The notes below the pieces were generated by a model. It was not told the DNA's origin. It searched no databases and saw only the letters and a program-made list of their open reading frames with translations. A DNA stretch of 64,000 nucleotides from CAWHHZ01 sp963829355. Its GTDB lineage: Bacteria; Acidobacteriota; Thermoanaerobaculia; Gp7-AA8; JAHWKK01. The stretch is taken from assembly GCA_963829355.1 (NCBI GenBank), contig CAWHHZ010000004.1, positions 186,001 through 250,000 on the forward strand, written 5' to 3'. The translations under genes were made by a program, and so were the position numbers. Below, in pieces: positions 1-10,117 of this stretch (positions are counted from its first letter, which is position 1; every line of letters begins with the position of its first letter).

Positions 1-1085
1 TCGCGAGCGGCATGAAGCAGGCGGCGAAGGTCTGGAAGAAGAAGGTCGAGCGGAAGAGACTCTCGCCCATGGAGATGCGCTACAACCTGACGCGTATCAC
101 GACAACCGTCGACTGGAGCGGATTCGGATCGGTCGACGTGGCCATCGAGGCCGTCGTCGAGAAGATCGAAGTGAAGCACGCCGTGCTCAAGGAATTCGAA
201 GAGACGGCGAAGGACGATGCAATCTTCGCCACGAACACCTCGACGATCCCGATCACGAGGATCGCCTCCGTCGCGAAGCGGCCCGAGAATGTCATCGGCA
301 TGCATTTCTTCTCACCAGTCGACAAGATGCCGCTGGTCGAAGTCATTCGAGGAGAGAAGACCTCAGAGGAAACCGTATCCACGATCGTGGAGCTCGCAAA
401 GAGAATGGGCAAGACGGTCGTCGTCTGCAATGACGGCCCCGGCTTCATCGTCAATCGAATCCTCGGACCCTATATGAACGAAGCCGGACTCCTCGTCGAA
501 GAGGGCAAGTCGATCAAGTCGATCGACAAGGCACTCGTCGATTTCGGGATGCCGCTCGGGCCGCTGGCTCTGCTCGACGAGGTCGGAATCGATGTCGCCG
601 GCAAGGCGGCTCAGGTGATGAGCGAAGCGTTCGGCGATCGCATGGAGAGCTCGACGCTCATCGATAAACTGCTCGCCGACGAACGGTATGGGAAGAAGAA
701 TGGTCGCGGCGTCTACGAGTGGGAGAACGGGAAACGACAGGAACCGGACACCGCCGTCTACGATCTGGTCGGCGTCGAAGACCCCTCAGATGCCGATCCC
801 CGCTCCGTCGTGGAACGGATGATTCTGCTGATGATCAACGAAGCAGCTCTGATCCTCGAGGAGGGGATTGCGACCTCGCCGGGAGACATCGATCTCGCGA
901 TGATCATGGGCACCGGGTTCCCGCCGTTCCGGGGAGGTCTGCTCCGCTACGCCGATGACCGCGGTCTCTCGTGGGTCGTGCAGCGGATGAATGAACTGAA
1001 GGAGAAGCACGGTAAACGCTTTGAGCCATCCGAGCCGCTGAAGAGACGGGCGGAAGCCGGCCAGGGATTCTACGGAGCTCAATAA
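1..1085 (+). CDS. fadJ: 3-hydroxyacyl-CoA dehydrogenase / enoyl-CoA hydratase, C-terminal part (5' truncated)
   Basis: The reading frame is open from base 3, so the gene starts upstream of the window and the first in-frame ATG (position 12) is internal. What is visible is the second half of the NAD-binding fold (FATNTSTIPITRIA), the family motif MHFFSPVDKMPLVEVIRG, and two C-terminal dehydrogenase helical domains (first at DFGMPLGPLALLDEVG, second near the end). Family knowledge: this subunit oxidises 3-hydroxyacyl-CoA to 3-ketoacyl-CoA, usually fused to an N-terminal enoyl-CoA hydratase, which would lie off the window. A FadI-type thiolase at 58319-59608 is its likely partner, although it is not adjacent. 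FadB versus FadJ cannot be separated from this part alone. Confidence 0.9.
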   Translation, partial: ASGMKQAAKVWKKKVERKRLSPMEMRYNLTRITTTVDWSGFGSVDVAIEAVVEKIEVKHAVLKEFEETAKDDAIFATNTSTIPITRIASVAKRPENVIGMHFFSPVDKMPLVEVIRGEKTSEETVSTIVELAKRMGKTVVVCNDGPGFIVNRILGPYMNEAGLLVEEGKSIKSIDKALVDFGMPLGPLALLDEVGIDVAGKAAQVMSEAFGDRMESSTLIDKLLADERYGKKNGRGVYEWENGKRQEPDTAVYDLVGVEDPSDADPRSVVERMILLMINEAALILEEGIATSPGDIDLAMIMGTGFPPFRGGLLRYADDRGLSWVVQRMNELKEKHGKRFEPSEPLKRRAEAGQGFYGAQ

Positions 1086-1090
1086 GAGCG

Positions 1091-1192
1091 ACTGTCATTC
1101 CGAAGCGAAGCGAGGAATCTGGAGGGTCGGACGAGTCATCTTACCCAACAGATTCCTCAGTCGCGATGAAGCCGCTCCTTCGGAATGACAGT
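1091..1192. repeat. dispersed palindrome, subfamily A (ATTCC type)
   Basis: Arms are ACTGTCATTCCGAAG at the left and CTTCGGAATGACAGT at the right, with inner arms GAGGAATCT and AGATTCCTC and a variable centre. It lies directly after the fadJ-like gene, before the 3' end of the M20 peptidase. Copies of the same subfamily occur at 18798, 32069, 43603 and 53669. The rest of the gap, 1193-1353, shows nothing recognisable. Confidence 0.9.
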
Positions 1193-1353
1193 GGGAGCAT
1201 TTGCGCTTCTCTGCCACGCCTGATCGGACACGGAGAGATTGTCGGCAGATGGTCTGCGGTTGCCGTTCTCGGTTCTGGTCGCAGCTCTCTTCCCGAACCG
1301 AGCGCGGGGACTTGGAAGTCCTCACGACGCCGACGAACGCCGGAGGCGTTACC

Positions 1354-2690
1354 TCAGCGTTCCAGTTGCGCGAGTCGATCCGGGTCGGTGAGGCGGTGGA
1401 TCAGCACCGCGGCGCGGGCGGCGAGGGGAGCGAGGTCGTTGAGCTGGACGTATTCGTCGGCCGTGTGGCCGCCGTGTCCGATGGCTCCGAGTCCGTCGAT
1501 CGCGTCGACATACTCGCAACGAACGAGACGTCACCAGCTCCCCGGCGTCCCGGATCGCCAGGCGTGATCGACTCGGTCCCGAGATCGCGGCTGACCCCAT
1601 CGAGAATCCGCGCGAGCTCGTAGTTCCCCGGCGTCGGCGGCATGGAGGGATACCCTTCGTTCCACTTGATCTTCGCGGAAGTGCCCGGGAGATTGCCGTT
1701 CATGACGATCGCCTCCATCGTCTGCATCACCTCGAGCCGCTGCTCGGGCGTGAGAAACCGCATGTCGCCCTCGATCACGGCGCGATCGGCGATAATGTTG
1801 GTCACCCCGCTCGTCGAGCCCTTGTGTGCGGTCGCGTCGTACGACGTGTCACTCCCGGAGATGACGATGGCGGGATTGAGCGAAACGTTAGGAATCCCGG
1901 CGACCTCTTCCCGGAAGCCGTCCACGATCCGGGCAGCCTCGTACGATGCTCCGTACCCGTATTCCGGCCGGAAGATGCCGGCGGAATGGCCAGTCTCGCC
2001 CGTCACTTCGACGATCCACTGCTCGGTCCCGCGCCGGCCGACCGTAATCGACCCACGGGTCGTTCCCTCGAACGACAGGGCGACGTCGCTCCGTTCTGCT
2101 GCTTCAACGATCGGGATCTTGCGGAGATCCAGAGGACGGCCGCCTTCCTCTTCGTCCCCCGTGAGAAAGACGATGATCTGATGATCGTCGAGTGTTCCGG
2201 CCTCGTGCATCGCGCGCAGAGCCTCGACGATGATGACGAGACCACCCTTCATGTCCTCGCCGCCACTGGCTTTCGCCTGATTCTCCTCAACCTCGAACCA
2301 GTCGCCATCAATGACAGTGTCGAGATGCCCCAGCAGCAGGAGTCGTTTTCCGCTGTTACCCTCGCGTTCGGCAATCAGATGCCCCGCGCGATTGAGCTCA
2401 GCCGGCACCTCGATCCACCTCGTGGTGAAGCCGAGCTCCTCGAGCTCGCGGGCGAACACGGCACCGACCTTCCTGATGCCCTCATGGTTGAGTGTCGCAC
2501 TCGGAATCCTCGCCACTTCCTCGAGCAGCTCGATCGCCTCGTCCTCATTTGCGAGTGCGGCGTCCACAATCGCGGTCTCGGTCGTGCTGAGTCCGAGGGT
2601 GAGTGGCTCCGGCTCGGCGGGGGGCTGCGTCGTGACGCATCCGGCGAGAAAAAGAAGGAGGAGAGAAGTTGAAAATGGTTTCCTGGTCAT
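1354..2690 (-). CDS. M20 family metallopeptidase lipoprotein, frameshifted near the C-terminus
   Basis: Secreted zinc peptidase/deacylase of the M20 (glutamate carboxypeptidase-like) family. The N-terminus is a lipoprotein signal with lipobox LAGC (Cys18). Metal-binding motifs visible are LLLLGHLDTVID, GGEDMKGG and FLTGDEEEGG, followed by the dimerisation domain. The uninterrupted frame runs to 1401 but its last ~40 residues (after GDVSFVAS) are low-complexity nonsense. The alternative frame from about 1512 down to the stop at 1354-1356 gives the expected family ending, including YVDAIDGLGAIGHGGHTADE, with the conserved late histidine. One base appears to be missing at 1511-1514 (AGTAT). Reconstructed length is about 445 residues, normal for the family. 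Substrate unknown. Confidence 0.85.
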
Positions 2691-2711
2691 TTGGCTGGTC
2701 CTGTCGTTCCT

Positions 2712-2832
2712 CTGTCATCCTGAGCGCAGCGAAGGATCGCGAGCGTCCTGACTGCCGCGTACTTTCTGAGGGTCGGGCCGTACGAGATCCTTCGACCGTC
2801 CTGCGCTGCGCTCCGGCGGCTCAGGATGACAG
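2712..2832. repeat. dispersed palindrome, subfamily B (ATCCT type)
   Basis: Left arm TGTCATCCTGAGCGCAGCGA, right arm ending TCAGGATGACAG. It fills the gap between prs and the M20 peptidase. Its interior (GCGTCCTGACTG, TCGGGCCGTACGAGATCC, TTCGACCGTCC) is shared with the copy at 3928-4050, so these two are copies of one element and not just similar hairpins. Confidence 0.9.
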
Positions 2833-2843
2833 GTGTTCGTTCG

Positions 2844-3785
2844 TCAGTTAAACAGTGAGCTGACCGAATCCTCGTTGTGGATTCGCTTGATCGCTTCCGC
2901 GAGAAGTTCGCCGACCGACAGGCTCGTGAGCTTTTCGCATTCCGCTTCCTTCTCTGCGGTCGGCATCGTGTTGGTCACGACGACCTGGCGCATGTCAGAG
3001 TTGGAGATCCGCTCGATTGCCGGTCCCGAGAGAACGGCGTGAGTGCACGCCGCCGAAACGGAAGCGGCGCCTTTCTCCTTGAGAACTCTCGCCGTTTCGA
3101 TGAGAGTTCCCGCGGTGTCGATGATGTCGTCGATGACGAAAACGTTACGACCTTCCACCTCACCGATGATGTTCATCACCTCGGCCTTGTTCTTGACGAC
3201 TCGGCGTTTGTCGATGATGGCGAGCGCCGCACCGAGTCTCTTTGCGTAGGCTCTCGCGCGCTCCACACCGCCGGCATCGGGAGAGACGATGGTGAGATCC
3301 TTCATGTCGAGCTTCTTGAGGTATTTCAGGAGCACCGGTGCCGCGAACAGATGGTCGACCGGAATATCGAAGAAGCCCTGGATCTGCGGTGCGTGAAGAT
3401 CCATCGTCAGAAGTCGTGAAGCGCCCGCCTCGGACAGAAGATCGGCCACCAGCTTCGAGGTGATCGGAACGCGGGGCTTGTCCTTGCGGTCCTGCCGCGC
3501 ATAGCCGTAGTACGGAATCACCGCCGTGACACGACTTGCTGAGGAGCGCTTGAATGCGTCGAGCATGATCAGCAGCTCCATCAGGTTGTCGTTCACCGGA
3601 GAGCAGGTCGGCTGGATGATGAAGACGTCCGCGCCTCGGACGTTCTCGTCGATCTGAGCGTAGTTCTCTCCGTCGGAGAAGTTGTAGAGAGTTACCTTTC
3701 CGAGCTCGCTCCCGAGGATCTCGCAGATCTCTTCTGCCAGCCTCGGGTGGGCGCGACCGGTAAAAACTTTCATCGTACGCGGCAT
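2844..3785 (-). CDS. prs: ribose-phosphate pyrophosphokinase
   Basis: Makes PRPP from ribose 5-phosphate and ATP, the entry point for purine, pyrimidine, histidine and NAD synthesis; cytosolic hexamer. All class I landmarks are present: FSDGENYAQIDENVRG near residue 40, the flexible-loop region YYGYARQDRKDKPRVPI near residue 95, and the PRPP-binding loop VFVIDDIIDTAGT near residue 217. Length 313 residues is typical. A start four codons later (MKVFTGRAHPRL) is equally plausible. It stands alone between two palindromic repeats, both genes around it being on the same strand. Confidence 0.97.
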   Translation of the reverse strand: MPRTMKVFTGRAHPRLAEEICEILGSELGKVTLYNFSDGENYAQIDENVRGADVFIIQPTCSPVNDNLMELLIMLDAFKRSSASRVTAVIPYYGYARQDRKDKPRVPITSKLVADLLSEAGASRLLTMDLHAPQIQGFFDIPVDHLFAAPVLLKYLKKLDMKDLTIVSPDAGGVERARAYAKRLGAALAIIDKRRVVKNKAEVMNIIGEVEGRNVFVIDDIIDTAGTLIETARVLKEKGAASVSAACTHAVLSGPAIERISNSDMRQVVVTNTMPTAEKEAECEKLTSLSVGELLAEAIKRIHNEDSVSSLFN

Positions 3786-3851
3786 GTGATTGTCGGCTCC
3801 CGGTGCGGTCAGTGCGCGGTCATTATAGCGGGTGGAGAATTTTCGCGTCTA

Positions 3852-4186
3852 AACGTGAAATTGCGAAGTGAAAGTGAAAAAGTGAAAAGTGAAACGTGAG
3901 GCTGAAAAGAGTGACGACCGGGCAGCAGTCATCCTGAGCGCAGCGAAGGATCGCGTGCGTCCTGACTGTCGCGTATTTATCGTCGGGAGAGTCGGGCCGT
4001 ACGAGATCCTTCGACCGTCCTCCGCTGCGCTCCGGCGGCTCAGGATGACAGCGGGCTTCTTACGCTCCCAATCGACGCAACGCGACGTCGCACGGCTCAG
4101 GAAACCAGTGATCTGATGTGCTCTCATCCGACCTCAAATGCCTGCATCTCACTGTTCACTCTTCACTTCGCACTTTTCACTTCGTC
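3852..4186. repeat. composite inverted element: GTGAAA arrays around a palindrome
   Basis: The left array at about 3852-3912 repeats AGTGAAA/GTGAAAA words; the right array at about 4148-4186 repeats the reverse complement (TTCAC, TTTTCAC). Between them sits the subfamily B palindrome at 3928-4050. The right array touches the smc stop codon (4187-4189). The whole 401-base gap between prs and smc is therefore one large imperfect inverted repeat. No gene is credible here. Confidence 0.85.
3928..4050. repeat. dispersed palindrome, subfamily B
   Basis: Arms GTCATCCTGAGCGCAGCGA and TCAGGATGACA; near-identical in its interior to the copy at 2712-2832. Confidence 0.9.
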
Positions 4187-7100
4187 TCACCCCTCAACTT
4201 CAGCAAACGACACGGAAACGAGTTTCGAGCAGCCGGCCTCTTCCATGGTGACTCCGTAGAGGACGTCGGCGGCTTCCATGGTTCGTTTGGAGTGGGTGAT
4301 GACGATGAACTGCGTTTCGCCGGTCATCTCCCGGAGGAGGCGGACGAAGCGCTCGTTGTTGACCTCGTCGAGCGGCGCGTCGACCTCGTCCAGGATGCAG
4401 AAAGGGCTCGGCTTGTAGCGGAAGATCGAGAAGAGCAGGGCGAGAGCCGTGAGGGCACGCTCACCTCCCGACAGCAGCGCGATCGATTGTGTTTTCTTGC
4501 CGGGAGGCTGGGCGACCAGCTCGATCCCGCTCTCGAGGATGTCGTCTTCGTCGAGGAGCTTCATCTCGGCGACACCGCCGCCGAAGAGTGACGTGAAGAT
4601 TTTGGTGAAGTTCTCGTTGACGTGAGCGAAGGCCTCGCGGAAGAGCTCGCGGGAAGTCGTATTGATCTTCCGGATCGTCGAGCGGAGCTGCTCGATCGAC
4701 TGGACGAGATCGTCGCGCTGGGTTCGGAGAAATCCTTCGCGCTCCTCGAGCTCGTTGTACTCCTCGATCGCCAGAACGTTGACCGGACCGAGCTTCTCGA
4801 GCTTGTCGCTCAGCTCTGCCACTTCCTGCTCGAGTTTCTCGCGTGCTTCCTCGTTCTCGGGAGGCTCGATGTCTCCGAGTGATTCGAGCCCGACGTGGAG
4901 ATCGAGCTGGACCTGTTCCTTGAGTAGCTCCCATGGCGTTCCCTGCGCGGTCGAGCTGACGCTCCGCCTCGAACAGCAGGTCACGCTCGCCGTTCCACTG
5001 CTCTCTCGCCGTCGACGCCGTGGTATCCCTGGTCGACACTTCCTGCTCGAGATCGCTCACTTCGGTCTCGAGTGCCACACGACGATCCGTTGCCTCGGAG
5101 AGCGTCTTGAGGAGCTCGTCGAGACGCGCACGGGATCGCTCGACCGCCTCGTCAGTCTCGCCCTTGCGCCGCTCGAGAGCATTGATCTCGCCCGTGAGCT
5201 GCTCGATGCGGGCCCGGAGTGAGTGGACGATTCGTGAAAGGTTCTCGTGCTCGCGGGCCACTGCCGTGACACGGCCCGTCGCTGCTTCCAGTGTCACTCT
5301 CGCGTGGGAAGCAACCTCGGTCGACTCCTCGAACTCGGTTCTCGCATCGCGCAGTGATTGTTCGGAGCTGTGGATGTCGTCTTCGAGCGCGCCTTCGCTC
5401 GTCTCGAGAGTGGCGAGCTCCTGGAGTGCCTGCTCCTTGCGACTGAGAAGCTGAGCCTTCTCGTCGATGTAGAGCGAACGCTCCTCCGATGTGACCTCGA
5501 AGTCTTTTTCGAACCGTTCGAGCTCGGCGAGTGCATGCTCGCGCGCGGTGCGTGTCTCGAGTAGAGATTTCTCCGACTGACGAGCCCGTTCCTCTGCGAG
5601 GATGCGGTTGTCGTCGGCTTCGCGCAGATCGTGCTCGATCCCCTTGAGCTCCTGATCAATCTGAGTGGCTCGCGATTTTTCTTCGGTCACCATGGTCTCG
5701 AGATCGGCCAGTTCCCGCTTGAGGGAGAAGAGACCGCGCGCTTCCTTCTTCTCACCACCGATGATCAGGGAGCCGCGGACGAGCTCGCCTCGGCGGGTGA
5801 CGAAGGTCGCGTGCGGACGGCGGCGAGCTTCGCGGAGGGCGTCCTCGATCGTGTCGACGATCCACGCTTCACCGACCGCGTCGCGTACCGCATCGGCGAC
5901 GCGGTCGTCTCCGATGATGCTGGCTCCGGCTCCGCCCGGCGGTGTTGATACGTCAGGCGCGGGCTTGAAGTCGAGCGCGATGAATGCGCCTCGTCCTGCA
6001 CCACGCTCCCGGAGACGCCGGATCGCTTCGATCGCGAGAGAGGAGTCCTCGACGACGACGGCCCGTGTGATGTCCTGGAGGAGAGTGTCGAGCGCTTCCT
6101 CGCTCCCTTCCGCGGCACGGACCGACTCGGCGGCCGCCGTGGCCTCGGGAAGAAGCTCGAGAATCGCGCGGCGCACCTCTTCGTCCTGCGATTCCAGGTT
6201 AGTCAGAATCGTGCGGAGCGAGTCGATCTTGTAGGTGGTCTGCGAGATGAGGTCACGCGAGTGCGAGAGCGACTCGCGGACCGAGGTGTGGCGCGACTCC
6301 AGGGCAGCCTTCCGCTCGACGGCCTCTTTGGCCGCTGCCTGAAGGCGCTGGAGAGCCTCCTCTGCGTCGGTCATCTTCTGATTCCACGAATCGACGACCG
6401 AACGCGCTTCGTCGCGTTCGGCGGACATGCGGCGGGTCGTGTCCTCGAGCTTACCGAGATAGAACTCGCATTTCTCGACAGCGATGTCGATCTGATGCGC
6501 CTGGTTTCGTGCCTCGGAGATCCTGCCGATGGTGCGCATCAATGTTTCGCGGAGCTCCGAGATTTTCTTCTCCCACGAACGGACGCGGTCCGCTTTTTCC
6601 TGCCGGTTCCGTTCGAGCCGCTCAGACTCTTCGCGCGCTGCTTCCTTCTCGGTGCGGGCGCCGTCCAGATCGGTGCTCTTTTCTTCGAGCAGCGCGCTCT
6701 GGTCGTTCAGCTCGCGCTCGAGCTCGGTGATTTGTGCGCGGGCGGTTTCGGCTCTCTGGATCAGCTCTCCGAGGTTTTTCTCAGACTCCTCCAGGAAGGT
6801 CCGTACACGCTCGGACTCGGCGTTCATGCGGCCGATCTCTTCGCGGAGGGAGTTGGCTAGATTGGCGCGGTCGGTGAGGTACCGGCGCCGTTCGGCGAGC
6901 TCGGCTTCTTCCCGAGCGAGAAGTGCCGAAGCCTCGGCTTCGCGCTGCTGGGCCTGTTCGAGTGCCGCCTGTGCGGTCACGACGGCCTTTTTCGCCTCGC
7001 CGATCCTGCCGGCATAGAGGGAGCGCTTCGCGGTCGACAGCGAGGTCGTGAGCTCCTCGTGACGACGTGCTTTCGCTGCCTGTCGTTTGAGGGAGTTGAG

Positions 7101-7706
7101 GCTTCTGGTCAGCTCCGAGAGCGTGTCATCGATGCGAACCAGGTTCGCCTGCGTCTCGTCGAGCTTCAGCTCGGCCGCGCGACGCTTCATTTTGTATCGC
7201 GTGATCCCTGCGGCTTCCTCGATGAGCTTCCGCCGGTCCTGCGGCTTGTTCGAGAGGATCAGGTCGATCTTCCCCTGCTCCATCACCGAGTAGTTCCGGA
7301 TGCCGAGACCGGTATCCATCAGAATGTCGGAGATGTCCTTCATCCTGACGCGTTTGCCGTTGAGTCGGAACTCCGACTCTCCGGTCTTGTAAACGCGGCG
7401 ATGGATGGTGATCACGCCATCGCGGGCGGCGGGATGGCCGTTCTCGCTCGAGAGGTGGAGCTCGACCTCGCCCATGCCGAGGCCGCGGCGACGCTCGGAG
7501 CCCTGGAAGATGACGTCTTCCATCTTGCCGCCGCGGATGTGGCTGGCGCGGGTTTCGCCCAGCACCCAGATGATGGCGTCGGAGATGTTCGACTTGCCAC
7601 ACCCATTGGGGCCCACGACCGCCGTCAGCGATTCTGGAAACTCGAGCTCTGCGGCATCGCAGAACGATTTGAAGCCGGAAATGATGACTTTTTTGAGACG
7701 GAACAT
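4187..7706 (-). CDS. smc: chromosome segregation protein SMC, frameshifted
   Basis: Condensin ATPase that organises the chromosome. The start is set at MFRLKKVIISGFKSF (7706); upstream in-frame codons do not resemble SMC. Walker A GPNGCGKSN is at residues 32-40, followed by a long coiled coil, a hinge near residues 510-640, and a second coiled coil. The signature LLSGGERALTALALLF and Walker B FCILDEVDAPLDEVNNERF are encoded in a different frame after about 4932. Removing one G from the GGG at 4930-4932 (minus strand CATGGGAG) joins the frames as AMELLKEQVQLDL and gives about 1172 residues, normal for SMC. As the protein is a core one, a sequencing error is more likely than a real break. Its stop codon abuts the GTGAAA array. 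scpA and scpB are not in the window. Confidence 0.93.
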
Positions 7707-7951
7707 GAAGTTTTTCAGACCTGCCCTGGCGATGGATTCACGACCGGTGGCATCAGCCGCCGGGCGAGTCGCCACCAGACGTTGCGGGGGGCGGATGTTA
7801 GCAGATCCGGCGGCAACTCCGCATAGTTTTCCTAACCCCGGGCGTGGTCGTGTCATTCTCGCAGTTTTGGCGGATGAACAAATCCGGCTCACAATGTGTT
7901 GGAGATGAACGATTTGCGAAGTTTCGAAGATCCGGAGCCGAGGGGGGACTG
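7707..7951. other. divergent intergenic region smc / serine hydrolase
   Basis: About 245 bases separate the two divergent starts. Promoters for both genes should lie here, but I cannot point to convincing -35/-10 pairs. An open frame from GTG 7844 into the hydrolase gene is possible but has no ribosome binding site. Confidence 0.4.
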
Positions 7952-9112
7952 TTGACGGAAGAGGCGCTCGAGCCACCTTCATCGTCCGTGAGTGAAGAGC
8001 GGGGGAGGGCGGAGGACCTCCGGGAACAACTCGACCGGTTTCTCGAGAGCGAGATCGAGGTCGGCAGCTTTCCGGGCGTAGCCTATGTCGTCGGCGGTTC
8101 GCAGGGCGTGCTTCTCGAGCAGGCTCTCGGTCACTCCGTTCTCAAGCCCGGCAAGATTCTCGCCTCGAACGAGACGATCTGGGACGTTGCGTCTCTGACG
8201 AAGCCGCTGATCACCGGCACTCTGGTTCTTCAGGCCGCGGCCTCCGGGGCTCTCCAGTTGACGGATCGCGCTTCGAAATATCTTCCGGAGCTCGAGGCTA
8301 CGGAAAAGAGCCGGATCACGATCATCGATCTCCTGACTCACCGCGGTGGCTTTCAGGCGTGGTACCCGCTCTACACCCAGGGTCTCGGTGATGAAGCGTA
8401 CCTGAACGAGATCGTGCACCGGCCTCTCCGTTACCGGCCTGGGACGAGGGAGATCTACTCCTGTCTCGGATTCATCCTTCTTCTCATGGTGGTCGAGCGC
8501 GCCTGTGGCCGCCCTGTGGAGGAGATGGCGCAGGATCAGATCTTCGAGCCTCTGGGGCTCCGGAGCTCGATGTTTCAGCCGTCCGACCTGCTGAAGTACC
8601 GGATTGCAGCGACGGAGTGGGGCAATGCGAACGAGCGCCAGATGGTGTACCGGCGCGGTCTCGAGTTCGACCAGTTCCGCAACTACATGATCTGGGGAGA
8701 GGTCAACGACGGCAACGCGTTCTACATGGGCGGCATGGGGGGCAATGCGGGGCTGTTCGCGAGCGCTCGCGACGTATTCGAGATCGTTCGTGCGTACATG
8801 GATGGCGAAGAGCGGCTGCTTCCCGAGCCACTCGTGCAGCAGTCGCGGCGGAACTACACCATCGGACTCGATGAGAACCGCGGTCTCGGATGGCAGCTCC
8901 AGATGCCACGCCCCGAGCACCCGACGTCAATGCTCTCCGAATCGACCTTCGGGCACACCGGATTCACTGGGACCTCCGTGTTTGCGGATCCCGAGCGCGA
9001 CCTGGTCATGGTCATCCTGACGAACCGTCTTCACCCGACATGCAAGCCGCTGAACACGCAGTACATCAGGCGGAAGTTTCACCAGATCGTCGTCGACTGG
9101 TGGGACCGGTAG
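7952..9112 (+). CDS. beta-lactamase-fold serine hydrolase (class C / PBP4-like)
   Basis: Member of the serine beta-lactamase-like family (Pfam Beta-lactamase, esterase/D-peptidase group). The catalytic SxxK is SLTK in WDVASLTKPLITG, about 80 residues into the protein; the second motif is YSC (REIYSCLGF) where YxN or YSS is usual; the third is HTG (FGHTGFTG). I start it at TTG 7952, preceded by a strong GAGGGGGG; the frame is open further up to GTG 7844 and ATG 7874 but those lack a ribosome site. No signal peptide is visible with this start, suggesting a cytosolic esterase or peptidase. Substrate unknown; true beta-lactamase activity is unlikely. Confidence 0.82.
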   Translation: MTEEALEPPSSSVSEERGRAEDLREQLDRFLESEIEVGSFPGVAYVVGGSQGVLLEQALGHSVLKPGKILASNETIWDVASLTKPLITGTLVLQAAASGALQLTDRASKYLPELEATEKSRITIIDLLTHRGGFQAWYPLYTQGLGDEAYLNEIVHRPLRYRPGTREIYSCLGFILLLMVVERACGRPVEEMAQDQIFEPLGLRSSMFQPSDLLKYRIAATEWGNANERQMVYRRGLEFDQFRNYMIWGEVNDGNAFYMGGMGGNAGLFASARDVFEIVRAYMDGEERLLPEPLVQQSRRNYTIGLDENRGLGWQLQMPRPEHPTSMLSESTFGHTGFTGTSVFADPERDLVMVILTNRLHPTCKPLNTQYIRRKFHQIVVDWWDR

Positions 9113-9125
9113 GGTTCGGGCCTCT

Positions 9126-9600
9126 CCTTACAGCGCCGCGCAGGCGGCGCGACATAACCTAGCCCGCATTTCTCACCAGCTTTCTACTGCGTCGGCGGAT
9201 AGCGGCGCGTCTGCTGCGTTGCGCTTGATCCGGCTCCTCGACATAGTGTCGACTATGCCTGCGGGGCCGAACCTTCGCGCGCCTTGCATCCACACCACTC
9301 TCCGCCGACTCGCCACGACATCTGGTGAGAAATGCGGGCTAGCCCAGCGGCGTAAGCCCTGGGACACTGGTCATGCGAATCCCCGAGCCCGCGCAGGCGG
9401 GCGACACACATTTCGCGTTGCCACTCAACACTCTTGTGGCGGCCGCCTGCGCGGCCTCCTGAACCTGCTCGCGTGTCCAGTGTCCCAGGGCTGGCACCCT
9501 GGGCTAGGTTGTTGCGGCCCGCCTGCGCGGGCCTTCGTGGAGGACGCCATTTCCCGCTCGCGCTCTGTTTATGTCGCGCCGCCTGCGCGGCGCTGTGAGG
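9126..9600. repeat. 475-bp noncoding element with 33-bp terminal inverted repeats
   Basis: 9126-9158 and 9568-9600 are inverted copies matching at 31 of 33 positions, with core CAGCGCCGCGCAGGCGGCGC. Inside are more perfect inverted pairs: 9159-9179 with 9322-9342 (21 bp, core GCCCGCATTTCTCACCAG) and 9355-9370 with 9477-9492 (16 bp, AGCCCTGGGACACTGG), plus GCCCGC/GCGGGC hairpins near 9386 and 9515. No credible protein is encoded. The shape suggests a MITE-like or REPIN-like unit. It fills the gap between two genes. Confidence 0.85.
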
Positions 9601-9628
9601 AGAAGGGTTTGCCCTGCTTGCTCCGGCG

Positions 9629-10117
9629 TTACTCCTGAGCAGGCGAAGCGTTTTCTTCCTGAGGGGGAGGCGGTTGCACCTCTCCCTCCTCGAGAACGAA
9701 TGTATCCATCTGGGAAGCGTCACCATCGAACTCGAAGTCGAGCTCGGGTATCTCGACGGGTGGGTTCTCGTCATCTTCGGTCGCAGCTCTCAGATCACTC
9801 ACCTCCGTCAATGGGACTGGCGGAACATCGGCGGCTGTTTCCACCTGCCGCTGATTCACCAACGTCGAGATCACGATCAGAAGCACGATACCGACGACGA
9901 TCGAGACCAGCATGACCATTCCGCCCCGGGCTCGGAGAGAGTTCTTGATGCGCTCGAGGAACGTCTCGTCGTGCTTCGGCGTGATCAGCTTTTCGAGGGG
10001 CGGATGCGTCTGGTCGACCTCACCGGTGTGCGGATCGGCCCCGCAGAAGAGACAGATCCTTGCATGGGGATCGACCAGATGACCACAGGAGAGGCATTTG
10101 ATTTTCTCGATGCTCAT
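9629..10117 (-). CDS. zinc-ribbon single-pass membrane protein, function unknown
   Basis: 162 residues. N-terminal zinc ribbon with CLSCG and CLFCG pairs (residues 8-25), one transmembrane helix around residues 70-90 (MVMLVSIVVGIVLLIVIST), then an acidic, proline-rich tail. The ribbon is cytosolic and the tail outside the inner membrane if topology follows the positive-inside rule. Its ATG overlaps the stop of the upstream gene by 4 bases (ATGA), so the two are translationally coupled and probably work together. No known family recognised beyond the ribbon. Confidence 0.75.
   Translation of the reverse strand: MSIEKIKCLSCGHLVDPHARICLFCGADPHTGEVDQTHPPLEKLITPKHDETFLERIKNSLRARGGMVMLVSIVVGIVLLIVISTLVNQRQVETAADVPPVPLTEVSDLRAATEDDENPPVEIPELDFEFDGDASQMDTFVLEEGEVQPPPPQEENASPAQE

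Noticed and set aside
3849..4127. Small protein with VILSRRSAAED and RSFAALRMT
   Set aside because: It is translation of the subfamily B palindrome. The same peptides appear at other copies of the repeat, so this is noncoding.
4930..4984. Natural split of SMC into two proteins
   Set aside because: The second frame has no start codon with a ribosome site where it would be needed, and the break is inside the coiled coil; a one-base insertion explains it fully.
7952..9112. True class C beta-lactamase (resistance gene)
   Set aside because: YSC replaces the class C YxN, no signal peptide with the preferred start, and the overall pattern fits the esterase/peptidase group.
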